A stretch of 64,000 nucleotides of DNA from Podarcis raffonei (GCF_027172205.1 NC_070614.1:30504501-30568500), one strand, 5' to 3'. Shown: positions 11,014 through 22,579, counted from the first letter of the stretch. Made by a program: numbers and translations. Notes: generated from the letters alone by a model not told the origin.

Positions 11014-11943
11014 TTATTTCTCTTTTCTTCCCACAAGTCTTTTTAATGCTCCTTTTACTTCCTGATTCCTGAGTGTATATATGAGTGGATTTAACATGGG
11101 AGTCACAATTCCATAGAAGGCAGAAATTATCTTGTCTAATTCATGGGTACTTTTAGTTTGTGGTCGGAGATACGAGAATATAGCAGTGCCATAGAAGATT
11201 GTTACTACTGTCAAGTGGGATGCACATGTGGAGAAAGCCTTCAGTCTCCCACCTGATGAATGAATTCTCAGAATTGCCACAACAATACGCAAATATGAGA
11301 AAATGATAAAGGCAAAGGGGGCAAGCAAGGTAAGAATGCCAGTTAAGAACATCACCAGTTGGTTCATGGAAGTATCTGAGCAAACCAACTTCAAAACTGC
11401 TTTGAGTTCACATGTCAAATGGTCAATCACATTTTGTTTACAAAAGCGAGCTGGCATGGTATAAATCGGGATTACCCCCAAGAATATGCCACTTGTCCAT
11501 GTCCCAGCTGCTAACTGAATACAAAACTTCCTGCTCATTATTAGTGTGTAATGTAGTGGACTGGAAATGGCTATATACCGATCATAAGCCATGATGGCCA
11601 AAAGGAAGCATTCAGTCACACCCAAGCCAACACTAATGCTCATTTGCAAGTAACACATTGTATAGGACATGGTGGGCTTGTCTACCAGAAGGTTTGCAAT
11701 GGACTGTGGGACTGAAGATGTTGAATATACAATGTCAAGGGGGGAAAGGTTACTGAGGAAAAAGTACATGGGGTTGTGCAGTCGAGGATCACCTGCAATC
11801 ACCAAGATGATGAGGCCATTTCCCACCACTGTTATAGAATACACAACAGTTATGAAAACGAGTAATCCTATCCTTGTCTTTGGTCTACCAGAATAGCCGA
11901 TAAGGACAAACTCAGTCACTGTCGTCTCATTTTCCTCTTCCAT
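11014..11943 (-). CDS. Olfactory receptor, MEEENET subfamily (309 aa)
   Basis: Complete single-exon receptor. Landmarks: NET glycosylation site at 5-7, PMYFFL at 58-63, paired cysteines C97 and C178, MAYDRYIAISSPLHY at 118-132 (canonical DRY), FSYLRI ending TM5, [10 protein letters not shown] at 235-244, PMLNPLIYTLRN at 282-293, and a basic tail KRLVGRKEK. The start is the ATG at 11943. On the minus strand the bases before it read TCTTTGCAG, then ATAATACTGAATTCAGGAT, then ATG, so a splice acceptor lies 19 bases upstream and the coding part is one exon. It is the third unit of the left tandem array and the most diverged of the three. Confidence 0.96.
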   Translation of the reverse strand: MEEENETTVTEFVLIGYSGRPKTRIGLLVFITVVYSITVVGNGLIILVIAGDPRLHNPMYFFLSNLSPLDIVYSTSSVPQSIANLLVDKPTMSYTMCYLQMSISVGLGVTECFLLAIMAYDRYIAISSPLHYTLIMSRKFCIQLAAGTWTSGIFLGVIPIYTMPARFCKQNVIDHLTCELKAVLKLVCSDTSMNQLVMFLTGILTLLAPFAFIIFSYLRIVVAILRIHSSGGRLKAFSTCASHLTVVTIFYGTAIFSYLRPQTKSTHELDKIISAFYGIVTPMLNPLIYTLRNQEVKGALKRLVGRKEK

Positions 11944-11967
11944 ATCCTGAATTCAGTATTATCTGCA
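11944..11967 (-). promoter_or_regulatory. Predicted splice acceptor before OR start
   Basis: Polypyrimidine plus CAG (TGTCTTTGCAG on the minus strand) 19 bases before the ATG of the OR at 11014-11943. Comparable acceptors precede most other intact ORs here. Confidence 0.6.
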
Positions 11968-12119
11968 AAGACATAGAGAAAGGAATTAATCTAAATCAAG
12001 GCCACGGTCAAATTACAAAAATGTTATGCAAGTAAGCCTTTCAGTCAGAGGGGAGGATGACTTTTTCTTATGATGCATTATTTATTTTATTTAATCAGAA
12101 AGTTAGCGTGAAAATATTA

Positions 12120-12378
12120 CCATATTTTTCACTCTATAAGACGCACCAGACCACAAGACGCACCTAGTTTTTGGAGGAGGAAAACAAGAAAAAAAATATT
12201 CTGAATCTCAGAAGCCAGAACAGCAAGAGGGAACGCTGCACAGTGAAAGCAGCAATCTCTCTTGCTGTTCTGGCTTCTGTGATAGCTGCGCAGCCTGCAT
12301 TCGCTCCATAAGATGCACACACATTTCCCCTTACTTTTTAGGAGGGAAAAAGTGAGTCTTATAGAGCAAAAAGTACGG
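12120..12378. mobile_element. Non-autonomous DNA transposon, TA-flanked
   Basis: 259 bp with imperfect terminal inverted repeats: left CCATATTTTTCACTCTATAA, right the complement of CCGTACTTTTTGCTCTATAA. It is flanked by TA on both sides, which points to the Tc1/mariner superfamily. An internal inverted repeat (CAGCAAGAGGGA ... TCTCTTGCTG) could fold. No transposase is encoded. Confidence 0.7.
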
Positions 12379-12379
12379 T

Positions 12380-14600
12380 ACTTCTCTTCAAGTATCATAG
12401 GAAAAATAATTCACATTGTATAATTATTTGCATGCATTCTTTTTATTCAAGTGAGTGTAGGAGATTATTGATTAAATTATGAAAAACAATACTTTGAAAG
12501 CAATAAAATGTAATCCAAAATGTATTTGTTTAGGGCTTTTTAAGTTTATAAATGTGTTATATAAAAAACAAAAACAAAAATGCATTTTTGGTAAACGAAA
12601 AACGAAAAAACTTACTCAAATTTATAGACAAGATTAATAAAGATGTAAATATAGTTAAAATAAAATTATTATAAAGTATTAATTATTTACCTTTTCTTAA
12701 GAAAATAAATAAATGAATGTTGCTTAACTATGATTTTATTATTCCATTAATTTACAAAAAGAACCATTTTCCAGTAAACTTTTTATCTTTATTTATGAAA
12801 TAGCTTTGGTTGTTGGGGCACTTTGGAAATATAGCTTTTTGTTGCAGGTTCAGAATATAAATTATACTAAATCATTAAGTGATTCAAAGCACATCCCTGG
12901 GCATATCTACTTAGAAGTAAGCTCCATTCAGTTTGGCTGGAGCTACTCTAAGGTAAGAGGATATAGGATTGCAGTCTATGTTGAAACATTTGCATGGTGA
13001 TGAAACAACTGAACTAAAACTCACCTTACAAACAATATATCTTTCTCCACCTATGTTAAATGAGATACATCCAAATGACATTAATAATAATGTTGGAGAT
13101 GTGAATATGTTAGGACAGCTTTAATGCAGATTTGATAGTTATGCCCACTTATTTTGGAAATATGTTTTACATGATTTTTTAAAAAATGAACCAGTACATC
13201 TAGAGCTGTAAAGAATTTTATTCATGATAACTTAAGTTTGTATTGATGTGCATTGGAAAACCTCACATTCCACTTTAGGAATAACTGAAAAACAGCAACA
13301 ACACTTCAATGTCATTTGTGAAGCTGGCATAATATTCAATATAGCATTTCAGTTGAAAGACTATTTTATCAGGGCAGACGTGAATTTTATAAAGCATAAA
13401 ATAGCAGCATTGAAACGTGCTTATTTTTTGTCTTTTAGTTTAGAATACCTTCAAGAAAAACCTTTAAAACTCTGCTGAGAATCTCTCTCACTCTCTGGAC
13501 ACCTGCCACTGCAAAACAAACACACACATCCCTACTGGATCTCTCTCAGAAATATTAACTCAAGTATTTCACTTTATATACCGTAGAAACTGCAATATGT
13601 GAATTGCCTAAAAGCAAATCTAGATCCAAGCGATTTTGCTTCATCTGATTGCAGTTTGAATACTCACAGTTTGTCAAAATAGAGCACAACATCTTTCAGC
13701 TGGATAAATTTGGCAAGAGAAATAAAGAATGAAATGAAAACACAACAATACCTTAAATGCTTTTGCCCTTTAAGGCTCTGTGGATGTCCTGTGTCTGCAT
13801 TTGTTATTAAATCAAGAAGCAGCATTCTTTAAATTACATGGGAATTGCATCCAATCATTATGTGGAACAATGAGAAAAATCTAAAGATGTTTGAATAGCA
13901 ACTAGGAAAACTAATTCAACTTAATATTTTAAGAGATTTCAAAATAATAATAAGAAGAAGAAAATTAAGTAAAACTAGATACCGTATAAGAGGATGAATT
14001 TTGCATCTCTTTCATGATGGCATCATAATTGAAAATGTGTGGAATTGTCCTTGTGCAGCCCCACAATAAATACTTGCATTAATAAAGTCTCCTTTTGTGT
14101 TCCACAGAACAAAAATCCAACTATTTTGTTGTTGTTGTTGTTCTTATGCATCCATATAACACCAAAAAAAAAAAAAATTAGCCCAATAGGACTTCATTTG
14201 ACTTTGTTCCTTAGTTGCTTGCTATTTTTAATGAATACTCTCCCTCTTCACTCCCATTGGTGCATAATCCCAGGGGAATGAATCAGCATTCTCAAGAATA
14301 TTTTTAAACAATACAAACTTTCACGCCACTCTGCAGGAATATGGACCTACATAATGCTTAATCTGAAGGAAAACTTGTGTTGGTCAGGTCCTGCTGGTGA
14401 GCCTCCCATAGTCTCTTTGGGAAACAAGATGTTGGATTAAATGGGCTTTTTCCTGTCCCAGCTACAAACTCCTTGTCTTCTTCTTTGCTGTGTATAGGGT
14501 AATTAGAGTCCAAATGAACACACTGAAAAGGAACTTCTAATATCCATGCATTCACAATATTGTTTGTTTAAGAGCCTTAATTCCTGAATGTACACAGAAA
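12380..14600. other. Upstream flank of third OR unit
   Basis: AT-rich and without a gene. The segments at about 13740-13830 and 14170-14310 match the upstream flanks of the first two units (for example GCATTTGTTATTAAAT and the CCCAGG...ATTCAGCA region), showing that this flank belongs to the same duplicated unit but is older. The rest is unrecognised. Confidence 0.55.
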
Positions 14601-14602
14601 TA

Positions 14603-14760
14603 TAGAATCATAGAATTATAGAGTTGAAAGCAACCCAGAAGTTCATCTAGTCCAATCCTCTGTGATGCAGGAATCTCAAATAAAGCATCCATGACAAATG
14701 GCTTAAAAAACATCCATGGAAGGAGAGTCAACATCCTCACAAAGGAGGCCATAGGATGGT
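14603..14760 (-). mobile_element. CR1 LINE 3' fragment
   Basis: Begins ATAGAATCATAGAATTATAG, the complement of the CR1 tail repeat ATTCTATG, and continues GTTCATCTAGTCCAATCCTC and GCAGGAATCTCA, the conserved CR1 3' region. Orientation is minus; 5' truncated. Confidence 0.7.
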
Positions 14761-15160
14761 CTATGGATATTTGCCAGCTTTATTTTTGCCTTTATTTATT
14801 TGAAGATCTTCACAGATTAGGGTGTGTGCTAATGTGAACAGGGCTAGTAATCAAACTCATTAAAGTGTTGCATTAATATCTATTGAGGCATAGTGGGTCA
14901 CTTTTAGAATTTATACTGGGATGACATGGATCCTAGCATTCACCACCATCTAATTGCAGTCATTTAAGAAAAAGTGCACAACTGTTTTTTTTGGTTCCAT
15001 CACCTCTGTCTCTTCCCTGTTGCTCACTCTCACTAAATTGCACGTTGGAAGGGCTGGTCTGAACAGTAATAGCAGGCAAGCACCTTCATAGTCTTGTTTT
15101 TGGCACCTCTTGAAAAACTCTTTTTTTCTTTGTTTCCACAAGCCTCCCCAGGCATGTAAT
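14761..15160. other. Intergenic
   Basis: No gene or named repeat recognised. Confidence 0.4.
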
Positions 15161-15169
15161 TTCAACATG

Positions 15170-15785
15170 CCATTTTATTGTGAAAGATTGTTTTTTAAAA
15201 CAATCAGGAAGGCTGATCGATCGCCAAATGGCTGATATATTGCAACATAGCAAACAGTCTGCTTAATAATTATGAAGAATAACTCAATAATGTGGAAGGT
15301 ACTGTATTTTTAAATCTCAAAAGGAAGGTTTGGACAACAGCCTGGACTGGAAGGATTAATGATTTGGGAGTTGCCGTGACATTAAACTTCAGAGAGTTGG
15401 ATAACAGCCCAGATTGGAATGGAGCCAGTTGAAGCTGCGCTAGCAAAAAGACAGTTGGAAAAGTATATTACACAAATAAAGCTATACTCGACGGACGAAA
15501 GGATATATGAATTCTGACATGATAGAGAATCGCAGAGCCAGAGACAAGGAGTTAGAGTGTTATAATTGAGATGTGGAAATATGGAAACAACAATGAGAGG
15601 CAGGATTGAGATTTGGAATTATGCTTCAAGGTCCAGACTATGAGAAGCCTGAAAAAGTAATAATTACAATTTGTAAGATAATTTGACCTTTTTATTTTAG
15701 TTTTTTTCTTTTTATTGGATTATGATTTGATATGTTAATTGGATGTTTTTACTGGGAAATTAATAAAAATGATTTAACAAATAAA
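15170..15785 (+). repeat. LINE-like interspersed repeat, 3' part
   Basis: Related to 48620-49177: both run through GATTAA.GAT.TGGGAG.TGCC, then TCTGACATGA, then TTGATATGTTAATTGGATGT and GAAATTAATAAA/GAAAATTAATAAA, ending A-rich. The shared A-rich end suggests retrotransposition. I cannot assign the family with certainty; an L1-like 3' region is possible. Confidence 0.5.
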
Positions 15786-15820
15786 AGCACAATAAAACAT
15801 CAAACGTTAAAATTAAATTT

Positions 15821-16054
15821 AAAAATCCCTTCCAGTAGCACCTTAGAGACCAACTAAGAGTGTTATTGGTATGAGCTTTTTATAAATTCACACTTCTTCA
15901 GATACATCTGAAGAATTCATAATTTGAAGAAGTGTACATGTACACGAAAGTTCATACCAATAACAAACTTAGTTGGTCTCTAAGGTGCTACTGGAAGGGA
16001 TTTTTTTTTATTTTGTTTCGACTACGGCAGACCAACATGGCTACCTACCTGTAA
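15821..16054. mobile_element. Penelope-like 3' ends in head-to-head hairpin
   Basis: Two copies of the same repeat in opposite orientation form an inverted repeat of about 180 bp (15821-16004). Arms run from CCAGTAGCACCTTAGAGACC to CACTTCTTCAGATA and back through TGAAGAAGTGTACATG to GGTCTCTAAGGTGCTACTGG. The right copy continues TTTTGTTTCGACTACGGCAG and CTACCTACCTGTAA. I recall this sequence as the 3' end of reptile Neptune/Penelope-like elements; the family call is from memory. Related copies are at 51205 and 54211. Confidence 0.55.
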
Positions 16055-16057
16055 TCA

Positions 16058-16390
16058 AACATCAAAAACTTCCCTAAACAGGGCTGCCTTCAGATGTATT
16101 TTAAAAGTAAGATTGTTTTGTATTTCCTTGACATCTGATTGCAGGGCTTTCCACAGGGTGGGCACCACTACCAAAAGGCCCTCTGCATGATTTCCTGTAA
16201 CCTCACTTCTCGCAGGGAGGGAACCGCCAGAAGGCTCTCAGAGCTGGATCTCAGTCTGGGCTGTACGGTGGGGGTGGAGACGCTCCTTCAGGTATACTGA
16301 ACCAAGGCCATTTAGGGCTTTAAAAGTCATTGTCAACACTTTTGAATTGTGCTCAGAAATGTACTGGGAGCCAATGTAAGTCTTTCAGAA
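16058..16390 (-). mobile_element. L2-type LINE fragment
   Basis: Antisense to an L2-like ORF2 end: CTTCCCTAAACAGGGCTGCC, then CCACAGGGTGGGCACCACTA, then GGCCCTCTGC and the upstream stretch around GAGGGAACCGCCAGAAGGCT. Continues to about 16390 with the segment AATTGTGCTCAGAAATGTAC. Decayed. Confidence 0.6.
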
Positions 16391-16439
16391 CTTATCAAGT
16401 TAGTGGCTGTATACCCTCTGTGCTAACTTTATGCGAACC

Positions 16440-17780
16440 ATCAAGCCACTCGATATATCTTGGACGGTTTCACCCAAGGTTTGAGGATCCCAGTGATGGG
16501 TGAGCACAGTTGCCATGAGGCTTCCAACCAGAGTTTATTCTTGGAGCATCCTGACATTGCTGCAGAAAGAGAGAGAGCCACAGAGAGGATTTCTGACCCC
16601 TGCCTGGACCCACCCCTAGGGGATTTTCAGGTGCATACTTTGGGCATCATACCTAAAAAGGCTCTGGGCAAGTTAATTCACAATCTGTCATATCCTAGGC
16701 AGGGGGTGGGTGTGTCTGTGAATGATGTAATCCCACATGAATTATGCTCAGTGTGGTATGCCTTTTTGTATCACAACGAAGTTGATCAGATCCTGCCACA
16801 CCTTTGGCAAAATGTGACACTGAATCTGCTTTCTGCCTGCTCTCCTGTACATCCAGGTGATTTCTGACTGCTGGGTTTTGAATTGAATCACTGCTGGTAT
16901 ATTGATAAAGCCATGCCCATGGGCAGTGCCATTTTAAAAAAAAATAGAAAAAGAGGTGCCGGAACTCAGCATGAACACCTTCCTTGTTCTCCTAGAAAGC
17001 GTGTTCTCTTTAAAGGAGAGCACGTGTTGCGGATGGGGCCGAGCAAAGCACCCCATGGTTGCCAGGCAGGATAGATTGAAGGGGCTTGGATCGGATTGGT
17101 GGTTGGTGTTACTGGGGTAAATTTGATGTTGCCATTTTTGGGGTGGGAACAGAGGTTATTTAAACAAGGCTCACAGCATGTTCCTTTCTTTTCCGCCCTC
17201 CCTTGATTGGGCTTGTGCTTTGACCTTGCTATGCCTGTCATGGGGTCGTCCGCATTGGTGCGGGGGCCTGGTAGGAATTTTCCTTTTGGCTGATTAGTGT
17301 GTGCCAATTGGTTTTTGCCTACTGTGTAGCAAATTGTCACAACTTGTAAGGTTGGCGGTTAGGCATTGGTTAAATTGGTTGGTGGAGGGGTATGGATTGG
17401 CTGTGCCTGCCCCTCCAATGCTGCTGCTGCACGGGAATTCCATTAAAGGAATTCAGGGGCTTACCATCCTCTCGTCCAAACCCCTGGAATCGGGTGCGGA
17501 CCGCGTAAGCTCCTGGGAGCATGCGGGGAGAAGCTGAGGGTCTGTGTCGCAGCTCCAGTTATCCCTGATCTTGTTCCTCCACACTGGCTCTCGCTGGAAT
17601 CCGGGAGTCAGTGCTGTCCCCCAAGGCGGGGGGGACAGCTAGTCATAACCAATGCCTAAGCAACCACTCACAATTTGTATTTTAATAAAGTTGTGGCAAA
17701 ATTATGCCAAAAACCTTAAACAAAAATTATGTGTGATGTGTGAGTTATTGGGGTTGCGGTGTTTTGGGGACCTCAGCACA
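16440..17780 (+). mobile_element. DIRS-like retroelement fossil (RT part and end)
   Basis: Near 16460-16760 the plus strand still reads like the start of a DIRS-type reverse transcriptase: GFTQGLRIPVMGE, then LGIIPKKALGKLIHNLSYPR and SVNDVIPHELCSV. The downstream block (about 16990-17780) is GC-richer and carries a TATTTAAA box-like site near 17157 and AATAAAGTTGTGGC near 17690; it matches 9029-9835 in reverse. Most of the element, including any recombinase, is absent. Old, and broken many times. Confidence 0.6.
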
Positions 17781-17789
17781 CAAGGGCAA

Positions 17790-18350
17790 TGGTACCCACC
17801 TGAAAGGTGCTGGAACTGGGGTCTGGTGAGTTCCAGCTGAAAAAAAGCTCTGCCTATGGGCTGCTTAATTCAGGTTCTGTAAGTGCTTTTGCACAGATAA
17901 AATTGGCTAGAAGAAATGCTTTCCCCATGAGGATATCCTCATGGGTAAAGCATTTTTCTCATCACTATGTATTGGAATGCATTTTTCTTTTTAAATTCCT
18001 CATAGGTTCATATTATGCATTCTCCCCGGAGCTTAATTTGCTGTAGAGAATTTGTTCATTATTTGAATATATTCTGCTCTCAGGATATATCAGATTAAAT
18101 CCTTGTAGTAGGATAGCACACAGATCTGATTTATAGAACCACTGGATTGAGTAATTGAGTATATATAGTGGATATGTTATATAAATGAAACCTTTTTGTT
18201 TCTATTTCTATTATTATCAATATTATTCACTCTGTTTAGAAAAATATTAATGCAGCTCCATTACCCCCTCCCTTTCACCCAAAGAAAACCGAAAGTATAA
18301 GTGTCATGACAGTTTAAAATAATGTGTAAACACACTAGATTCAATCAACA
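17790..18350. other. Intergenic, downstream of OR
   Basis: No gene; AT-rich 3' flank of the OR at 18351. A short inverted repeat (ATGAGGATATCCTCAT) is at 17929-17944. Confidence 0.45.
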
Positions 18351-19274
18351 CTATGACTGCAGTTTCTTCTCCACCAGCCTTTTAAGTGCTCCTAAGACAT
18401 CCTGGTTTCTCAGTGTATAGATTAAAGGGTTTAACATGGGTATCAGTGCTGCGTTAAAGATATAAATAATTTTATCAATAGTATGACTGTCCTTAGATTG
18501 AGGTTTGATATATGTGATTATAGAATTTCCAAAGAACACCAGCACTACAACTAGGTGAGATCCACAAGTAGAGAAAGCTTTCAGTCTGCTTCCAGATGAA
18601 TGGATTCTCAAAATGGCCACAAGGATACGTGCATAAGAAAAGAGGATGAAACAGAAGGGGAAAAGGACTGTGCAGGTGCTGGTGAAGTACATTGTCAGTT
18701 GTCCCACAGCCATGTTAGAACAAATTAATTTCATGAGGGCTGTGAGCTCACATGCAAAATGATCCACCTCATTATGTCCACAGAAATGGGCAGGATTTGC
18801 AAGACAGGGAACAATAGCAAGTAAGAAGGCCATTGTCCATGATACAATAGCCAAAACAATGCAAACTTTCCAATTCATGATAAGCATATAACGGAGCGGA
18901 TTGGAAATGGCAACATACCGGTCATAAGCCATGAATGCCAACAAGAAACATTCTGTTGATCCAAGGTATATACCAGTGTACATCTGAATGTAACATTTAG
19001 CAAAAGACATGACGGGTCTGTCCACCAAACAGTTGGCAATAGATTGTGGAACTGAAGATGTACAAAGACAGATATCAATGATGGACAGATTACAAAGGAA
19101 GAAGTACATTGGATTATGGAGCCGAGGATCAGCTATGACTACAAATAGAATGAGTCCATTTCCGATTATGTTTCCTAAGTAGATGATGGTCATTAAAGCC
19201 GCCAATCCTATCTTTGTTTTGGGATGTCCAGAAAAGCCAATGAGGACAAATTCAGTGATGTCAGTCTCATTCAT
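18351..19274 (-). CDS. Olfactory receptor, MNET subfamily (307 aa)
   Basis: Complete receptor. NET at 2-4 is a glycosylation site; PMYFFLCNLS at 55-64; C94 and C175 fit the loop disulfide; MAYDRYVAISNPLRY at 115-129; FSYARI at 212-217; KAFSTCGSHL at 232-241; PMLNPLIYTLRN at 279-290. The ATG at 19274 follows an acceptor (AAATCTTTCTGCAG on the minus strand) by nine bases. It is 92-93% identical to the protein at 24565, but the differences are uneven: one change between residues 6 and 179, and about 20 in the last 128, heavily in and around extracellular loop 3. This is the mosaic expected from gene conversion of the 5' half. A phenylalanine at 113 (LLAFMAYDRY) replaces the usual valine or isoleucine. 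Confidence 0.96.
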   Translation of the reverse strand: MNETDITEFVLIGFSGHPKTKIGLAALMTIIYLGNIIGNGLILFVVIADPRLHNPMYFFLCNLSIIDICLCTSSVPQSIANCLVDRPVMSFAKCYIQMYTGIYLGSTECFLLAFMAYDRYVAISNPLRYMLIMNWKVCIVLAIVSWTMAFLLAIVPCLANPAHFCGHNEVDHFACELTALMKLICSNMAVGQLTMYFTSTCTVLFPFCFILFSYARILVAILRIHSSGSRLKAFSTCGSHLVVVLVFFGNSIITYIKPQSKDSHTIDKIIYIFNAALIPMLNPLIYTLRNQDVLGALKRLVEKKLQS

Positions 19275-19504
19275 TTATACGTTCTGCAGAAAGATTTTTT
19301 GGGGTGATCAAGGAAGATATTAAAGATATTCAATATCTGAGAAAGCTACATGATTAACCATATATAACTTATATATAAATCTAATTTATATGAATATTGC
19401 AAACCAAGATACTGATACCATTAAATTGCATCAACAATTTTTAGGATATGAACTATAGAACTGGTAGCTAAATAGATGATCAAGAGGGGTGGGGTGGGGG
19501 GATT

Positions 19505-19593
19505 GGGTTGTTGTTGTTTTTTGATTATGTATTTTGTGGCTTTATATTTTGATTTTATCCTGTGATCCACCCTGAGACCTCTGGGTATAGGGC

Positions 19594-19636
<43 letters not shown>
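19505..19636 (+). mobile_element. L2/CR1-like LINE 3' end with (AAT)n
   Basis: GTGATCCACCCTGAGACCTC then TGGGTATAGGGC and about 40 bases of ATA/AAT repeat. Extreme 3' end only. Confidence 0.55.
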
Positions 19637-19679
19637 CATGCAACACATAACTGATATACAAAAAACCCAGTGATATTGT

Positions 19680-20190
19680 GGGGAAAGAGACTTGGGTGGG
19701 GGGAGTACATGTACTTCATAACCAGTTTGTCCAATATGCTAGCTGAGTAAATCCAATTAATGAAACCTCACATGCTACATGTTATGTATCACTGTGTCCA
19801 AATTAATTTACTGAATCAGCAAAGCTTGAAACAGTAGGAAATATGAAGTGCATGAGACAATACAAGGGCACAGCTACCAACTGCAAGTTGAGGCATGCAT
19901 GAGGCATGCATTGCAATGCAAACATATTATTTCATGATGATCATATAATATATGGGACTGGAGATTGCAACATACACCTGGTTAATGGCATGATAGGTCT
20001 GTCCACTAAACAGCAATAGCTTATGAGAATGAAGTGGTGGTAAAACAGTGTCAACCATGGAAAAATGAAAAATGTGCATTCAACTTAGCAACTACGTAAG
20101 ACCATGAGTCCATTTATAATTATTGTCACGAAGGAGGTTAAGATCAGAAAATTCATGAAGCCCATTCTGGCCTTGATTCCAAAGCAATAC
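19680..20190 (-). pseudogene. Decayed olfactory receptor
   Basis: Minus-strand OR homology in pieces: 19700-19790 (TM5 side), 19925-19975 (TTCATGATGATCATATAATA, matching the TM3-TM4 loop), 19990-20030 (GATAGGTCTGTCCACTAAAC, before TM3), and 20100-20180 (AGTCCATTTATAATTATTGT, TM1). Many indels; no reading frame survives. A sister relic stands at 36475-36815, in the same position upstream of another MNET gene. Confidence 0.8.
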
Positions 20191-20420
20191 AGTTAATTTA
20201 ATATATCCAATATCCAATGAAACACAAATATTTCTGTAAAATTCCCCTAATTCCAACTGTAGAATTGTTCAATAGAAAGGAAACCAATTCAGTTACATAT
20301 GGCTCCTGGTTTTGTACTGGGATTTATTAGAAATAATTACAAATTAAAATATGACTCTAACAATAGCAGTACAATAGATCTGCCAGACTAAACTGAAAAA
20401 CCCGAAGATGAATAAGTATC

Positions 20421-20490
20421 ATCCGACCTTCTGATTGGGAAGCCCTAGGCTCTGTGGTTTAGACCACAGTGCCACCCACGTCCCTTTGGT
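20421..20490 (-). repeat. Sauria-type SINE, head fragment
   Basis: Reverse complement reads GGGACGTGGGTGGCACTGTG, then GTCTAAACCACAGAGCCTAG and CAGAAGGTCGGA, the tRNA-derived head of squamate Sauria SINEs with its A box. The rest is missing. Confidence 0.65.
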
Positions 20491-20592
20491 AGACCAAATA
20501 CACAAAATGATTGATTCAGCCAAAATGATTGATACCAATAGGCATTCATGTTATCTGCATATACCTAATGTCATAATATCTGATAATTTAGG

Positions 20593-20785
20593 AAGGAGGG
20601 CTGCAGCTCAATGGAAGAGCATCTGCTTTGTGTGAAGATGGTTCCTAATTCAATCTCTGGCATCTTCAAATATGGACAAAAACGCTCCCTGTCTGAAACC
20701 CCAAAGAGTCACTGTCAGTCAGCTTAAAAGATAATGAGCTAAATGGCCTAATAGTGTGACTCAGTATAAGGTAACTATGCTATGC
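20593..20785 (+). repeat. tRNA-derived SINE
   Basis: Head GGGCTGCAGCTCAATGGAAG resembles a tRNA A-box region, with TTCAATCTCTGGC close to a B box. The body has CCTGTCTGAAACCC, GAGCTAAATGGCC and TGTGACTCAGTATAAGGTAA. Nearly full length. Truncated relatives are at 2251 and 8100. Confidence 0.7.
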
Positions 20786-20789
20786 TATC

Positions 20790-22450
20790 TAATTATAATT
20801 TACATGTGAAATGGGGGTTTTAAAGCTATTTTCTCTTGTTATCTTCCATTTTATCTAGAACTATGTGATGGTTTCTACCCTTTCAAATGCACACTAATAA
20901 AAAACAAAACAATGTTTTCATTTAAGGCACATTTTAAAATTTCCCAGCATGTTTCTAAAACATTTTTAAGAGTTGCAAGAGGAAGGGGGGGAAACTGTTT
21001 TCAGTTGGCTGGAAGCATCCCAGATTATTATTTCATTGATTTTCATCCCTTTCAGATGAAGGTTAAAAATGGGTAAGGCTTTGTCAAAGTTAAATCTTTA
21101 AACATTCCAGGGATTTCAGTTGGACTGATGCATTGTGACACTTTTAATGAAGCTTTATAGAACAGAGGTATATTATTTTCATAATTATTATTAAATTTAT
21201 ATATTGTTCTTCATCCAAGGATCACAGAGTTGTTTACAATACAAATCGAAACAGTGGAACCAAATAATCAGGTCAATTAAAAAAGAGCTTACCTTTTAAA
21301 AAATCTCTTCAAATGAGGGTGAAAAATCTACTCAGTAGTGACAATATGCTTTTTTAAACATCAGCTCATTGTGGTAGATTTCTCCCCACAATTTTGGTAA
21401 GATAATGCAAGAATATTTTGGTAACATAATGCAAGACTGAGAAGAAGATGTTTGGAGCTATAGTGGCATTTTTTGCAAATTAAAAACGTAATATACAGTT
21501 CTGGATCTAGTGTATTACTAACAACGCATGTTCAGAATCTATGTTACTGATTCCTTTTGACTCACTATGTTCATCAAATTAAAAAGAAAGGAAAGCAATA
21601 AAGGTCTGAAATCTGGCTATAGCACTTTTACTTTCTTAATTATTTTTCTTACATTATCCAGGCCTTCAGTAATTATCCTTATATAAGTAGCATAAGTTTA
21701 ATTCCTAAACAACAGGTATGTGTATTTGTGTGTGTGCATTGTTACATCCAGCTAAAGATACACAGTGCTATATTAGTTCTTGATTTCTGATTTGCCCTTC
21801 CGCATTCCCATATGATACAATCCCCACTGACTACTTTGTTTGAGAGCGTTGAAAATAGATCTACAACTATCCAGCTTATAAATCTGAAGTTATCATCAGA
21901 AAACTAGGTTTCACAACGAAACTGTAGACCTCAACAACTTGAGCAAAATTAATTGCACTGAACTTACTTGAACGCACTCAAGGGTTATTCTGATCCCCTC
22001 CTGCATCCACTGACTCTGGTCTTTAAAAAGTGTAGGTGGCACTTTAGAACTTTCTACCAACAGATATTAGGCAGACAACATTATGGCATTGTTTTGGGTG
22101 CCTGCTATTATCTTTTGTGCTCCAGAAGTTGTGTTATGTTAAAAAGTATACACATTTTATACATGCTAGTTTACACACACACACACGTCCACACACACCT
22201 GAAATTAATGTTTATTTTGCATTTTATTGGTATTCTGGAAGAATATATTAGACTTGTAAAATGCTTATAGGTCTTCTGTTCTATTATACAACACACAAAT
22301 GTTGTCTATATTATGCTGTATCTCATTTGTCCAAAGAAATGACTGGAAATATGGCAAGGATGTGCATTGGACTAAAAAATAACCTTGCAGTTGTAGGTGT
22401 TAATTTTTTAAAGTTGCCGATTTATTTTTCTTTTTTTAGTAAATGTTATT
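20790..22450. other. Upstream flank of first MNET unit
   Basis: No gene. Segments at about 21320-21500 and 21740-21840 are paralogous to 26200-26380 and 26665-26755, and to 37420-37590 and 37860-37960. About 21180-21300 looks like an antisense L2/CR1 3' end. Confidence 0.6.
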
Positions 22451-22579
22451 GAAATTGGGGGGGGGTACAAATATGACTATCAGATATCTTTTTATCAAGA
22501 CTAAAATGCTAATCTAAATAAAAACACAGGGCAGAAATAGAGAAAAGAAGGGAATAAATGAATGGGAAAGGGGGGGGGG

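Noticed and set aside
16460-16867. A possible small host gene with a 135-codon frame
   Set aside because: The sequence matches the start of a DIRS-type reverse transcriptase and adjoins the end of such an element.
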